Source: Neoscytalidium dimidiatum
Lineage: Eukaryota > Ascomycota > Dothideomycetes > Botryosphaeriales > Botryosphaeriaceae
DNA: 64,000 nucleotides
Direction of reading: 5' to 3'
Assembly (NCBI GenBank): GCA_037367355.1
Contig: CM074695.1
Span: 248,001-312,000 of the forward strand
The notes beneath the pieces are model-generated. The model worked only from the letters and a program-made list of their open reading frames with translations, did not search any database and was not told the origin of the DNA. Made by a program: the position numbers and the translations under genes. The stretch's first letter is position 1, and every line of letters begins with the position of its first letter. Positions 45,592 through 56,489 of the stretch are shown here, piece after piece.

Positions 45592-47185
45592 ATGACCTCT
45601 TTCCCTCTCCGTTTCGACTGGCTCTGTCGCCACCGCAGGTCAGTGCAAGGTTTGGAGAGACTCTGGAGGCCGACTCCAGCAATACGTGCGCAGCAGCAGC
45701 CTGTGAGACGAAGACGCTGGACACTGCTGACAATCACGATATGCCTACATGTCCTGCTGTGGAGTTCGGTCATCCCGCTAATCACCATGCTCGCCTTGTT
45801 CGCAGCACAGAGTATCGATACTACGATACTACCATCGACAGTTCTGACGATTGTTTCAGTATGTTACTTGGGTTCCTAGTCAACTGGAGGTAGGCTAACA
45901 GCTCACACAGGCCGTTGCATCAATATTTTACATCGCCCTCCACGCGATCGTTGCGCGCAGGCAAAACAAGATGCAGTATGGAGTCACTTCACGAAAATTT
46001 GAGAATGCTTGCTATGTTGCCATCCGGCTCGCCGTCACCCTCTGTATCTTGTGGCTCATGACGTCCGGGTGGAACCTCATCATCGCTGCTCGTCAGCCTG
46101 TTTGCATTTCGGAGTCCACACCGGACGGTAAGAGTGCGGACTGGAAAGTTGGAAGTTCATGTGTTGCGGAACGATTCAGTGCTGCTATTTCCTTCGTTGC
46201 ACTGTAAGTTTTTTTTTTCAATTCCTCAGCTTGAATCAGAGAATACTCATCGCTCTTCTAGAGTCGCATCCTGCACTCTCTTCGGCATTCTCGCTGTCGT
46301 CCGCCGCCCCTTCGAAGCCAGCCTTTTTGGCCCATCATCAGCTTTAATCTCCTTGACCCGTCAAGATCACTACACCCGCTTCTACCGTGACCGCAAGCTC
46401 TCCCACCCGGAAGATGGCATCTACCATCCCTCTCCGCGCCGTTCCCGTCCCTCCACATCAACGCTGACCTCCCTCACCGCCTCATCCTCCCTCCTACGTC
46501 CCGACACTGCCATGACTGAAAAGACAGGGGGCGTAGGTCACGGCATTGCAGCCAGTCTCCTCTCCACCCCAGGTCCTTCCTTCCCATCCACACCTTCTAC
46601 AGGCAACGCCGCCAACCCACACTTCAGCTGGGTACCCACGCCTCGCACTGGAAGCAGGAACAGCAGCAATGGCCTCGGCATCTCGACTTCACCTCCCGCA
46701 GGCCCCGTCCCAGCACTCACATCGACACCCGTCTTCGGCCCTCCCCTCCGCAGCATCCCCGCCGCCAGGGGGACGCGCAGGACATCCAGCGCTGAATCAG
46801 TCATGCAAACCCTCCCATCATTGTACACTCCCGCCACCCACCAACGCCACCACCGCCGCTCCAGAAGCTACGGGCACCCGAGGACGATGCTGGCGAGCGG
46901 CGCGCTCGTCTCCCCGACATCGCCATGCTCTCCACCATCGCCAGCAGCGCCGGCAACGCCGCCCCGCGCAGCGCGCTCCCCGCCCCCGCTCGACTCCGCC
47001 TGGCGCGCCGTGCATCCGCATCCGCCGCCGCCCAATGCGGGAGTGCTACAGGTACCGCGAGCGAGGGCGCGGCCACCCAGTCTACCGCAGTTCTCGCCGC
47101 CCTTGAAGCAGGGGCCAGCGAGGCGGGATGTCGTCGAGGCGCCGACAAGACTGACGACCGCAGCGCTGGCGAGCTTGACGGCGGC

Positions 47186-47230
<45 letters not shown>

Positions 47231-48602
47231 CCAGCCCTCCCCCTCGTCGCCCCCGAAAACGCAGCAGCGTCCCTGCCGGCGCGGACAACACCGGCGCACG
47301 CCGTCCGGCCCGCCTCCCGCGATGCCGCCGAGCGTGCGGCCCGTCGTCGATGACGGTGTCGCCGCTACAGCTTCTTCTTCCTCTCCCCCTCCTCTCTCCG
47401 CCGCCGCCTTGATGTCCACCCCTCCCCGCAAGCCGGCACCGGCTCGAGGTCAGGCTCCAGCAGCGCCGCCGGACCGCCCTTCCACGCCCGTCAACCGGAC
47501 CGCCGCCGCTGCTCCCGCTCCCGCTCCCGCTCCTCCCGCCCCGCATTCCCTGCGCTGCGCTTCCCCCGCCCTGCTCTCCCTCCAGCAGCGCGCCGCGCGC
47601 CAGCGTCCGCTCGGGCTGCGCCCCAGGGCGAGTTTCGGACGCGGGAGCCAGTACAGCGGGAGCTCCGGGCGGAGCGTGAGCAGCTCGCCGCTCAGCACGA
47701 TGGTGCGGGCGTGCGAGGTGGAGGCGGAGGCGGAGGCGTTGAGGGAGGAGAGGAGGGTTGCGGAGGGGGTCGGGAGCGGCGTGTTTGGCGGTGGGGACGG
47801 GGGCGTGTTGGAGGGTGTGGAGAGGACGGGGAGGTGGTGTCGGGTGAGGAGGATGAGGGGGAGAGGGGGTTTGAAGGGGAGGAGGAAGGCGGGGGAGGAA
47901 GAGGAGGGGGAGGAAGGCGATTTGGGGGTCGAGGGGAGGAATTGGGTGAGGAGCGCGTCGGGGGAGGAGAGCGTGAGCGAGGGCGGGGAGGGGAAGAGGG
48001 AGAGGGAGGACAGTGGCGTCAATCTGGAGGGGTCCTCGTCGGCGGAGAGCTGCGGCGATGGCTCGGTGGGGGAGTTGACGGTGAGGAAGAGTAGGGGGCT
48101 CCTTCTGCCTCCTTGGAATGGCGGCGTGGGGGCTGGAGCTACTTCTTCCGCTTCGTCGCCTGAGCAGTCCTTCCTGGAGGCTGTACTGGCCGCTGGCAAG
48201 GTCACCCCGCTGCTGCTACAACAGCAACAAGTACAGCAGCAAGTCGGTGGCGAGCCGTGCTTTAGGTCCGCTTCCTCGCCCGGCGATGACGCGACGGCTC
48301 CCGTAGGCGGTGCTGGCCTTTCGCGCAGCGGGACTATCGTAATCCGACGGGCGAGATCGCTGGAGGAGCTTCAGCAACAAGGACTGGGCATGGTCTCAGC
48401 GGCTGCAACGCACGACGATCGGTGTGGGGCTATGCCTAGCGTAGGACTGGGACTCAGTTGGGTGATCAGCGCACACGAGGGCGCCATTCAAGCAAGTCAG
48501 AAAAGGGAGGCTTCGCTTGAAGTTGAAAAGCTAACGGACGGACGTTCACAAGAGGTGAGGAGAGTCCCGCGAACAAGGCGGCGGACGGTTGGGCAGGGGT
48601 GA
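45592..48602 (+). CDS. Four-helix membrane protein with long disordered C-terminal tail
   Basis: Predicted 966 residues in three exons; introns 45859-45910 (GTATGT) and 46204-46261 (GTAAGT). The first 220 residues contain four hydrophobic segments: WTLLTITICLHVLLWSSVIP with LITMLALFAA, LTIVSAVASIFYIALHAIVA after the first splice, AIRLAVTLCILWLM, and the segment crossing the second splice, AAISFVALVASCTLFGILAV. This layout is like MARVEL-type fungal proteins, but I see no diagnostic motif. From about residue 230 to the end the protein is Pro/Ser/Ala/Arg-rich and disordered, with a run of 13 glutamines, acidic Glu/Gly stretches (about 690-790) and a short Q-rich part near 850. The tail keeps one frame open through 2.3 kb of GC-rich DNA, which supports coding. 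Function unknown. Confidence 0.72.
47187..47225 (+). repeat. (CAG)13 microsatellite encoding polyglutamine
   Basis: Thirteen exact CAG codons in frame in the disordered tail of the four-helix membrane protein. They are followed by CGA-CAC-CAG, so the glutamine run ends in R-H-Q. Confidence 0.95.
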
Positions 48603-49348
48603 TGTGCGTACTGGAAGTATAATCGATGGACTAATAGTAATAGAGTAAGTCAGGCCGGAGACGCATTAGCAGCTCTGTAATAGAGATCAATGATAGATTT
48701 TCAAAAGCCAAATATGACTGTCAGGGTAGCTTTGCTATTTTATTCACAGGCGTTTCAGAAAAACTCCCTCTCCTTTGGACTAATTCAGGGGCTGGTAATA
48801 AATATGATTCAGAACTGAACCTAAGGTTACCGCGCAATAAGGAGAAACATTGAAAAATGCACCCTTAATATTGAAACGGACCGCGAACCAATTATACTAG
48901 GGTTTAATACCCCGACAATGTTACAGCCCATCCGAGCGTTCCTATCTTCAAATGCCAGCGCGTTTTTAGGACCAATCACAGGGCTTATTAAGCGCAAACC
49001 TCAGCCATACAAATTACGTTATATTCTACAGAGTCCGGAAGGCACAATATGATTACAAAGTTCATATGCAATATAGTCTAACAAGTTTGGATAGAAGAAG
49101 GAGCTGTGTCTATGTACTACCCGGACTCTTTGTAATATTTGACAGACAGATCGGCTTCATGTTCCAAGATTTCGCACTTAGATTCAGCGCTCAAAGCAGC
49201 AATATACACTGCCACCATGTTATACCCACCTCGGAATGGATGTGTTCTTCACTGAAATCTAGCTAAATGGGCCTTTCGTTCTAGCAGAAGTATAGTTAAA
49301 AGGCGGTATGTTCCTTACATGTAGAAAAGCCATTGACCTTGCTTCCGG
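48603..49348. other. Low-GC intergenic region
   Basis: About 750 bp, visibly AT-rich against the GC-rich tail gene on its left. Convergent genes end on both sides. Repeated TTAATA/AATATG-type words and no coding frame suggest neutral or once-mutated DNA; a decayed element is possible but no ends or transposase remains are recognisable. Confidence 0.45.
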
Positions 49349-51190
49349 TCAGACCAGTTCAAAAGTCTCCATGTCGTTGTCCTCCTTTCCCTGCATAGCC
49401 TGCCCTTGCATTACTCCGTGGATGTAGCAGTCACCGATTAGTTCGTACTGGATCTTTCCCTGATACCCTTTTTGGCATCTTTTCTTCCGAAGGACGAAAG
49501 GTGAACGTCCACCTTTCAGACAGCAGATAATGTCTTCCTCGCGCGCCCTTTTCGGACCCATTCCAAAATAGCCACTCGTGGTCCTGATGGTGCTTCGATA
49601 TATTGCATTCTCGACGAAGCGGTCTGCAAGCTCACTATTTCTCTCAAATGGTTTCTGTTCTATTCCTTCGTGGAAAGTTTCCCAGAACTTCCTGCTGAGC
49701 TCCCCAAGGTTCTCCGGAATTCCGTTGGTCATAAGATGAAAATTCAGTGTAAGGAAGAGTGCTACTTCCGGAGACTCCCCAGGTAGTCGATAACAATTGG
49801 ATGCGTCGTTGCGCACATTCTTGCAGAAAGACCATACTTCCTCCCAGGCATCATTGTTCGTACCATGGTCTCGTAGAATGGGGTCGGAGCGGATCATGCG
49901 CACTTTCTCAATGCGACCGATTATAATTCCTGTCACTTCGAGGATTTCCCGATATAGATCGGCATTGGGCTCCGTCAGGATGGGTTGTTCGGCATTAGGT
50001 TGCGCCAGTATGAGTTGTCCGGCATGTGTATTGAACATTTTCAAATTGAATATTCTGGAGGGGCTGACTGCTTCCGTTGAAGTTGAAGCATACCTTTCTG
50101 GGAAGGCGTTCCAATCAGGAACCCAGCTTGGCGTCCGTACATGGTACCCAGACGGTGGTTTCGTATACACGTCATTGACCGCGCTGAGTACATCAAGCGT
50201 ACCACTCTTGGCTATCAATGCTCGAGCACAAGAGATGTATACCTCTCTCTCCGACAGGCTATAGTCGATTGGGATCACTGGTCTCCGTGCTCTTGTGATC
50301 ATTTCGAGGAGAGCGAATACCCGATCTTTCCCGTCCGTAACACCCAGTCCCCTTGTCTCGATAAGAAGGTCGAGGAGCTCCAGTTCCGTTCCTTCTGCCA
50401 GAATGTGATCTGCGAGATTTACTATTGGTGGAGCTTTGAATCGAGTCGAACGTTGGGGAATCCTGGCATCTCTGTTATTTATGTATTTAATGAGGTTGGT
50501 TGCCTCGTCAGCAAATTTCTGCCATGGAACTGTGTGGTTTCCAAGGATGACCATGGGATCTTTGGGCAGAATGACTTCCTGCAACACCCAGGTGCGTCTG
50601 AACCAAGCTTGCTCCAAGATCATGAGCATAAAAATAAAGGCTCTCGGCACCTGGGGTCTTCCGTTATTATATACTTGATTCTCGATTTGAGTCCGCAGAT
50701 CAGTCATCTTGCCTTCGTCATCTTGAAGGGCTTCTCCGGGATATACAAGGACTCGTTTGGCTTCACGGAAGATTTTTCCCATAAGCCTAACTTGGTGGCC
50801 CTTTTCGTCGTGGTCACTCTGATTTATGCATACAGCATCGATCCAGACGGCTCTGACAGCGAGCTTCGTATCTCGGAGATGCTTCAAGAGCCGGTGACAA
50901 TTCCTTGTCACCTTCAAGATGGCCTTTTGCTCCGAATCGACAGAGATTAATATTTCTTCGCTCCCCTCGCCCCATGTATACGACAGTGCATCGTACTCAG
51001 GCATCGGCTCCTCGTCAAGTCGTACTTGGGCGATTGTGCAGATAATTGGGTCGTCAGCTTTGCCAGGCGAGATATGGAGAAGCCTAATTGACTCTCCAGG
51101 CCCAAGAGTTTGATACTGGTATTTTGGAAAAGGGGACGTTCGGCCAATGTCCACTGAACCAAAAGGTCGGGAATTGTTCTGTGAGGCCAT
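49349..51190 (-). CDS. HET domain protein (heterokaryon incompatibility family)
   Basis: Intronless 613-residue protein of the common short HET class. Early segment I-R-L-L-H-I-S-P-G-K-A-D-D-P-I-I-C is the usual lead. The HET domain follows: Y-D-A-L-S-Y-T-W-G-E at about 66-75, R-A-V-W-I-D-A-V-C-I-N-Q about 112-123, H-Q-V-R-L-M-G-K-I-F, V-L-V-Y-P-G-E, and A-W-F-R-R-T-W-V-L-Q-E-V. The C-terminal half ends with the family's G-D-C-Y-I-H-G-V-M-Q-G block. The start used is the first ATG (51190); six in-frame codons lie upstream without an ATG. No partner gene is adjacent. It differs in class from the HET gene at 2945, so the two are not a recent duplication. Confidence 0.93.
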   Translation of the reverse strand: MASQNNSRPFGSVDIGRTSPFPKYQYQTLGPGESIRLLHISPGKADDPIICTIAQVRLDEEPMPEYDALSYTWGEGSEEILISVDSEQKAILKVTRNCHRLLKHLRDTKLAVRAVWIDAVCINQSDHDEKGHQVRLMGKIFREAKRVLVYPGEALQDDEGKMTDLRTQIENQVYNNGRPQVPRAFIFMLMILEQAWFRRTWVLQEVILPKDPMVILGNHTVPWQKFADEATNLIKYINNRDARIPQRSTRFKAPPIVNLADHILAEGTELELLDLLIETRGLGVTDGKDRVFALLEMITRARRPVIPIDYSLSEREVYISCARALIAKSGTLDVLSAVNDVYTKPPSGYHVRTPSWVPDWNAFPERYASTSTEAVSPSRIFNLKMFNTHAGQLILAQPNAEQPILTEPNADLYREILEVTGIIIGRIEKVRMIRSDPILRDHGTNNDAWEEVWSFCKNVRNDASNCYRLPGESPEVALFLTLNFHLMTNGIPENLGELSRKFWETFHEGIEQKPFERNSELADRFVENAIYRSTIRTTSGYFGMGPKRAREEDIICCLKGGRSPFVLRKKRCQKGYQGKIQYELIGDCYIHGVMQGQAMQGKEDNDMETFELV

Positions 51191-52093
51191 TTCGTGGGGG
51201 TCGGACAATCAGAGGGTGCGATTTCGAAAGTTGCACACTAAAGATGCGGTGAAGACGTAGATCGACTTTTCAAGCAGGGCGGGTGGAAGAAGCCTGAGGA
51301 ATGCATCTAAGTTGCGGCTGCGCACAGAGTAGATTCGGCTGTAGTTAAGACTCGTCTTCGTGCGTTGTCATTGCATGCTTTTCAGCTGTAGGCAACACCC
51401 GTATTTGTGCGTTGTCATTGCATGCTTTTAGGCGACGTGGCTAAGCGATGGACCAATGACCGTTTACTGCAGCTAATTTTGTTGAGTAGGAATATGTAGA
51501 ACTGTATCAAGGTCACTAACCCGCGCTGTAAACAGTGTGATGTGGTACGTTTGCAGTTCGACAGAACAGGGCTAGGCAGAACTGACGAGGCAACCTGGAG
51601 AAAGGCCCTGTTCGGAAGATGCAAGGTCGAGGTCATCATGCAGGCTAAGTTTAGATAAGCTGGAAGAACAGGGTTATAGGAATCATATATGGCTGATAGA
51701 CGAGGACGATTCGCGGTCGAGTTATCTGGCTGTCTGGCAAAGTTGAAAAAGTGATCCACCTCAGCATCACCAAGAACGCCATGGCAACCACAATAAATGA
51801 CGTGCCGATAGAACAACCAAACAGGAAAATTGGAAGGCCTGAGAGCGGGGAAAGGTAGACATTACTTGCGCTCTAAGGAAGCTACATACTGTGACGTGAG
51901 AAGACCTAGACATTATTCCATACAGACAATACCGCACGAAACTGAGACCGAAACCGAATACCATTTGGGTGAAGCAAATCCCCCAATAAGACCGAGTACG
52001 AACCATGAACAAGAACCGAGTACTGACCTCCGCGCGGCTAGCATCCGCCGAGCGTCATGACATTCATGCGCAGGTACGAGCGCCAAAACAACG
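51191..52093. other. Intergenic region, no gene supported
   Basis: About 900 bp between two minus-strand genes; contains the HET gene promoter and the 3' end of the MurQ-like gene. A short direct repeat is visible: the words TTGTCATTGCATGCTTTT recur near 51365 and 51412. No gene is seen. Confidence 0.45.
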
Positions 52094-53120
52094 CTACCTA
52101 TGCGGCGCGCCCCTACGGCCAGTAGCAGCCTTATTGTTGACGCCATCGGAGATCATACCGAGGATCTGTCACAACTCCCGAGTTAGCACGACATCCCACG
52201 AAGCACGAACGAAACACCAAAACACTCCTCCCCAATGCATCCTCGCTCGATCCAAGACGAGCACAACCAGGCAAAGGAAAATAAAAAAGAGAGAACGAGA
52301 CACAGAGAGAAGGGAGAGAGACACCCACCATCTTCAGCGCCAGCCCGGCCTTAAAGCCCATCTCGGGGCCCTCGGTGTTGCACTCGACGACGTGGGAGCA
52401 GATGGAGCCGATGGCGCCGATGCGCATGCGGGCGATGCCCAGCACCAGGCAGCCGGCGTCCTTGGCAAACTTGAGCCCGCCCAGCACGTACAGCGAGGAC
52501 ATGGGCAGCAGGATGCCGACGACGGTGTCGAGGGCCGGGTTGAGCGGCGGCGAGAGCACGGCCAGGTCGGCCTTGCCCAGGTCGATGGACTCGTCAACGC
52601 CCTCGGCCTCGTAGCGCATGGCGATGTCGCCGCCGGCGAGCTGGCCGACGAAGCGGCGGGGTGGGATGGATGGGTTGGCTTGCCTTTTTTTTTTTTTTTA
52701 GCGAGTGGGGTGGGATGTTGTGGATAGGGATGGGGTATGAGTGTTGGAGAGCCTCACACTTCTGCGGCTTCGAGGACGCCGTATCTAGGGATGGGGTTGT
52801 CAGTACTCAACGCCGGGTAGGGGAGATGTAGATTGGATTGTGGGAAAGCGGTTTTGCTAACCTTCCTCCCGGGCCAGAGCCAAGGTAGATCACCCGTCCG
52901 CCCTTGGCTACCCTGGGCGCGATCAGGTCAATGGCTTTGGCGATGTCTGGCAGGCAGGCCTCGACGGCGGCGCCGACATTTGCGTTTTCGGAATGCATGG
53001 CCTCTGCAAGATGACGAGTGAAGGAGAAAACGTCAGAACGGCGTGCGGAACTTTACGGAATTGGCACTCCTCTCGGACCGTCGACGTACGGCACATCTCG
53101 AGCGTCGATTGGGGAGCCAT
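52094..53120 (-). CDS. Short, divergent MurQ-like SIS-domain protein
   Basis: Resembles N-acetylmuramic acid 6-phosphate etherase (MurQ), which removes lactate from MurNAc-6-P in bacteria and has fungal homologues. Predicted only 219 residues against about 300 for MurQ. Five exons: 53120-53057, 53003-52862, 52784-52758, 52683-52329 and 52165-52094. The acceptor of exon 4 follows an A15 tract, and the third exon is only 27 nt. Matching blocks: S-T-L-E-M-C, A-A-V-E-A-C-L-P-D-I-A-K-A-I-D, G-G-R-V-I-Y-L-G-S-G-P-G-G-R-Y-G-V-L-E-A-A-E, Q-L-A-G-G-D, S-S-L-Y-V-L-G-G-L-K-F-A-K-D, E-G-P-E-M-G-F-K-A-G-L-A-L-K-M. The glutamates after the glycine loop and in the Y-E-A-E-G-V-D-E segment could stand for the catalytic pair. 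The sugar-phosphate SIS loop is changed (I-L-L-P-M-S-S), and the C-terminal part is missing. It may be inactive or changed in role. Confidence 0.62.
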
Positions 53121-54217
53121 GTCCCTTCCTCCTCCTGCCCCGTCTTGCGTAAAAGCGGTTGCGGTGGTGGCTCGCGAGTCGCGTGGGCGTCCGTGTTGCA
53201 TGTTGGCGGTCATGATGGGCGAGATAAAGGAATACATCCTGGGCTCCGGCATGGCGGTTGACCTAGTTTCTTGCGTGAGCTGTGAAACCTTTTTTTTTTC
53301 TTCCTTTCCTCAGCCCAAGAAAAAGTCTAAACCGCAGCTGTCGCAGGGAGGAGGAGGTTGTTTATCCCCGGGCTGATCATGGGCGTCGCCGGGAGATTGC
53401 AGCTCCGCCGTCCAGAACGAGCCAGGGCCAATCCCTGTCCATCTGCCACACGGACCATCTGGAATTGACAAATGCCCCGCGACGCGCCCTTGCTTTGAGG
53501 CCTGATGTAGGGAGGTGGGCTGCCTATACCGCTGTTTTGTCAGTTTGCCCTTCTGTACACAATCTCTCACCGTCGGATGGGTATTGAGGTGAGAAAAAGA
53601 GCAAGTAATCAGAGCCGTATATTTCTTTTTCAGCCTCAGTAAGCCAGCTGATTTGGAGAGCAATACTCTCCCCGGACTAATGGAGCAATATGGCATCAAC
53701 GCCGGCCAAATTTATGCTTGTATGGATTGTGACTTGAGCCGTCGGTACACTCGAGCCGAAGAGGTTTAGGATGAAGGCGAAACGGGAAGGTCATGGTGTC
53801 GACAGCTGGTTTTGCGCAGACAAGATAGATTCAGAGTTAACATGTTCGTTTCGTGAGATTTTCTGAGATAGTATACCGAGAGCACATGTATGCCATCGTC
53901 GCTGATATAATCCATCTAAAGATGTATTCTAACACGGCTTTTTTTTTTTTTTTTAATTTTTGGTACTGGAGGTGCCAAGACCAGTCGTGTTTAGACGAGG
54001 ACAACGCGCGTCCAGTCGGGACAGAAGCACATCCAATCATTCATCCATTATCTCTTTCATAAATCCTCTTGACGCCATAAGCTCCCTTTCCCGGGGCGGG
54101 GCAAGGCGGATCTACTTGGTGCCTGCCAGGAGTATGTACAGATCCTTCTCCGCTCTATTGGCGCCCATGGTGATGATGTTCCTGTGGTTTCTTGTACTCT
54201 TTTTCGTCGCGTAGCCG
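53121..54217. other. Intergenic region, no gene supported
   Basis: About 1.1 kb. T tracts at 53290-53299 and 53939-53954. It contains the promoter of the MurQ-like gene and the 3' region of MIM1. No coding frame has support. Confidence 0.45.
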
Positions 54218-54766
54218 TCACTCCAAGGCAGCGTACATGTCGATCTCCTCGCCACTCCGTCTCCGCCTGCGGATGGGATCTGTCTGCATCTGGACGCCGG
54301 GGCCGACTCGCCGGGTGCTAGATCGGTGTGAGGGGAAAACCTAGAGTGAATGAGCAAGTCGAGTCGCTAGGAGCACGAAGAGCCCCCGAGATGAAGCAAT
54401 AGACAGGAAAGGTGTGGGGAGAAGTGGTCCGAAGATGACGAGTGCTGGTGGGCGCTAGGCGCGCAGCTCTCGAGGGGTCGACGCTTGACTGACCTTGGTA
54501 CCCGACCAGCCAAGGCGGAAGGCAATCTCATGGGCGAAAAGCTCGCCAAAGCCCAGCATCAAGCCATTGATGAAGGGAAGAACAAGATTTATAGCAGCGC
54601 CGCGCACCAGGCCCCATACGGTGGGCGGCGTGTACAGGATGACGGGCGAGCTGGATGACGACGGCGGCGATGAGGACAGCTCGTTGTTGCCGTCGTAGTT
54701 CTCGCTGTCGGACGGAATGGTGACGGACTCGGACATGGGGTTTCTCTCGGGGGCGGGTGAAGCCAT
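54218..54766 (-). CDS. MIM1: Mitochondrial import protein Mim1
   Basis: Subunit of the MIM complex of the mitochondrial outer membrane, which inserts single- and multi-span helical proteins and helps assemble the TOM complex. Predicted 131 residues in two exons, 54766-54494 and 54340-54218; intron of 153 nt with GTCAGT donor and CTCTAG acceptor. The disordered Ser-rich N-terminus (about 1-45) faces the cytosol. The conserved single membrane span with G-x-x-x-G-type packing is W-G-L-V-R-G-A-A-I-N-L-V-L-P-F-I-N-G then L-M-L-G-F-G-E-L-F-A-H-E-I-A-F-R. Exon 2 adds V-F-P-S-H-R and a basic run R-R-R-R-R-S-G before E-E-I-D-M-Y-A-A-L-E. The core sequence is diagnostic. Confidence 0.92.
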
Positions 54767-55105
54767 GATGGAAGGCGCGGGGCGAGGGTATGCGGTATGC
54801 GGTATGCAGAGCGGGTGGGGAGGGGCGCGTGTGGATGTCTCGAGCGGCGACGCTGTGTTGGAGCAGTCGGCGTCCGGGGCGCGTGGAAGCTTCGGCCATG
54901 CACACACAGCTTTCGCGCCGCCGCCTACTGCAGTGACGTTGCCCCGCCGCTGCCTTCAGTCGCCGACTCTCTTTTCCACTGCTCAGCTCGAGTTTCGTCC
55001 GAACGGCCACATAAACCTCCGCCTCCATCTTTGCGCACTCACTGCACACCATCTCCAACTCATCCCTCAGCTTCCCGATCGGCCGACCAGCACACAGCTG
55101 CTGCC
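54767..55105. promoter_or_regulatory. Divergent promoter, MIM1 / SHP1
   Basis: Only 339 bp separate the start codons of two conserved divergent genes, so the promoters must overlap or share elements. CT-rich and CA-rich tracts near 55000-55100 mark the SHP1 leader. A GGTATGC word repeats twice near 54790 on the MIM1 side. Confidence 0.5.
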
Positions 55106-56489
55106 ATGACTGAACCTACGGGCGCTCAGCGCGACAACCTGATCTCGCAGTTTTGTACCGTCACCGGCGCTGGACCTCAACAAGTACGCCCGGCACGCCT
55201 TTTGAGCTCCAGAAACTCGAGAATGGCGACTGACGCAGCTTGACAGGCCGAGACAGCACTGCGCGCCACCGAGTGGGACGTCGCCAACGCTATAACCATG
55301 TACTACGCTTCCCAGGACGAGCCAGAGGAGCAAGACTCCGCCTCACCACCTCCTGCACAAGCTCCCCCAGGTTACACTGGCCCTCGCACTCTCAGCGGAG
55401 CTCCCGCTCCTGCAGCTGCCCAGCCCTCTTCTTCTCGCTCTTCGTCAGGCGCACGTGGTCAGCAGCGTGGCGGCGCACGCGGTGGTCTTAGGACCTTGAG
55501 GGATATTCAGAACGAAGGCGCACATCAGGGACACGCACACAGCCACGATGATGACGATGACGATGAAGATCAGGATTTCTTTGCTGGCGGTGAGAAGTCA
55601 GGCCTGGCCGTCCAGAATCCCAACAGCGGCCCTAGTGCTCGCGACCAGATCAACAGCATTCTCGACCGCGCTCGGAGGTACCAACTGCTCCTGTCCCCGC
55701 CACACTGTATTTCACGCAATCGCTGACATAACCTTAAGAAATGCTCCCCGTCCTGGTGGTGACGATGAGCCTCCTGCCCGCCAGTCTTACTTCAGAGGCC
55801 AGGGCCAAACCCTTGGTGGCGACGATGAACCTTCCCGCGTCGTTCCCGACCCTCTGGCAGGCGCCAGCGCTCCTCGCCGTCTCGAGCGCGTCCGCCGGGT
55901 TATGCACCTCTGGCGCGACGGCTTCTCCATCGACGACGGCCGCCTCTACCGCTACGACGACCCCGCCAACGCTGGCCTGCTGGAGATGATCAACAGCGGC
56001 CGAGCCCCTCTCGATATCTTGGACGTAGAGCACAATCAGGAAGTCGACCTGGAGGTCCAGCCACACAAAGATGAGGACTACGTGGCCCCAAAGCCCAAGT
56101 ACAAGCCTTTCTCCGGTTCGGGCCATCGGCTAGGCAGCCCTACGCCGGCTGCCACCAGTGGAAGCTCCACACCTACGCCCGCCGCTCCCGCTGCTTCGTC
56201 TAGCTCCACAACTTCTCAGACCCCCACCGTCCAAGTCGACGACTCGCAACCTACTCTCAACATGCAGATCCGCCTCGGCGATGGCACTCGTCTGCAGTCT
56301 CGCTTTAACACTACTCACACCGTCGGTGATCTCTACGATTTCGTCAACAGGGCCAGCACGGCAAGTTTGGAGCGCGACTATGCGCTTATGACCACCTTCC
56401 CTAGCAAGGAGCTCAACGACAAGGCGCAGGTCCTGGGCGACATGGCAGAGTTCAAGCGTGGTGGTGTTGTGGTGCAGAAGTGGAAATAA
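55106..56489 (+). CDS. SHP1: Cdc48/p97 cofactor p47 (Shp1), UBA-SEP-UBX protein
   Basis: Adaptor of the AAA ATPase Cdc48 in ubiquitin-dependent membrane fusion and protein turnover. Predicted 419 residues in three exons; introns 55184-55246 and 55678-55738. UBA-like domain at about 1-50, split by the first intron (I-S-Q-F-C-T-V-T-G-A, then A-L-R-A-T-E-W-D-V-A-N-A-I). Then a disordered linker with a His/Asp run (H-S-H then seven D). SEP domain about 215-285: V-M-H-L-W-R-D-G-F-S-I-D-D-G-R-L-Y-R-Y, I-N-S-G-R-A-P-L-D-I-L. A Pro/Ser/Thr linker follows, then the UBX domain about 340-419: T-L-N-M-Q-I-R-L-G-D-G-T-R, F-N-T-T-H-T-V-G-D-L-Y-D-F-V, ending V-V-Q-K-W-K. All three domains are intact and the length is normal. 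Confidence 0.95.

Noticed and set aside
48603..49348. AT-rich gap as a RIP-mutated transposon
   Set aside because: No terminal repeats, transposase remains or duplicated copy can be seen; low GC alone is not enough.
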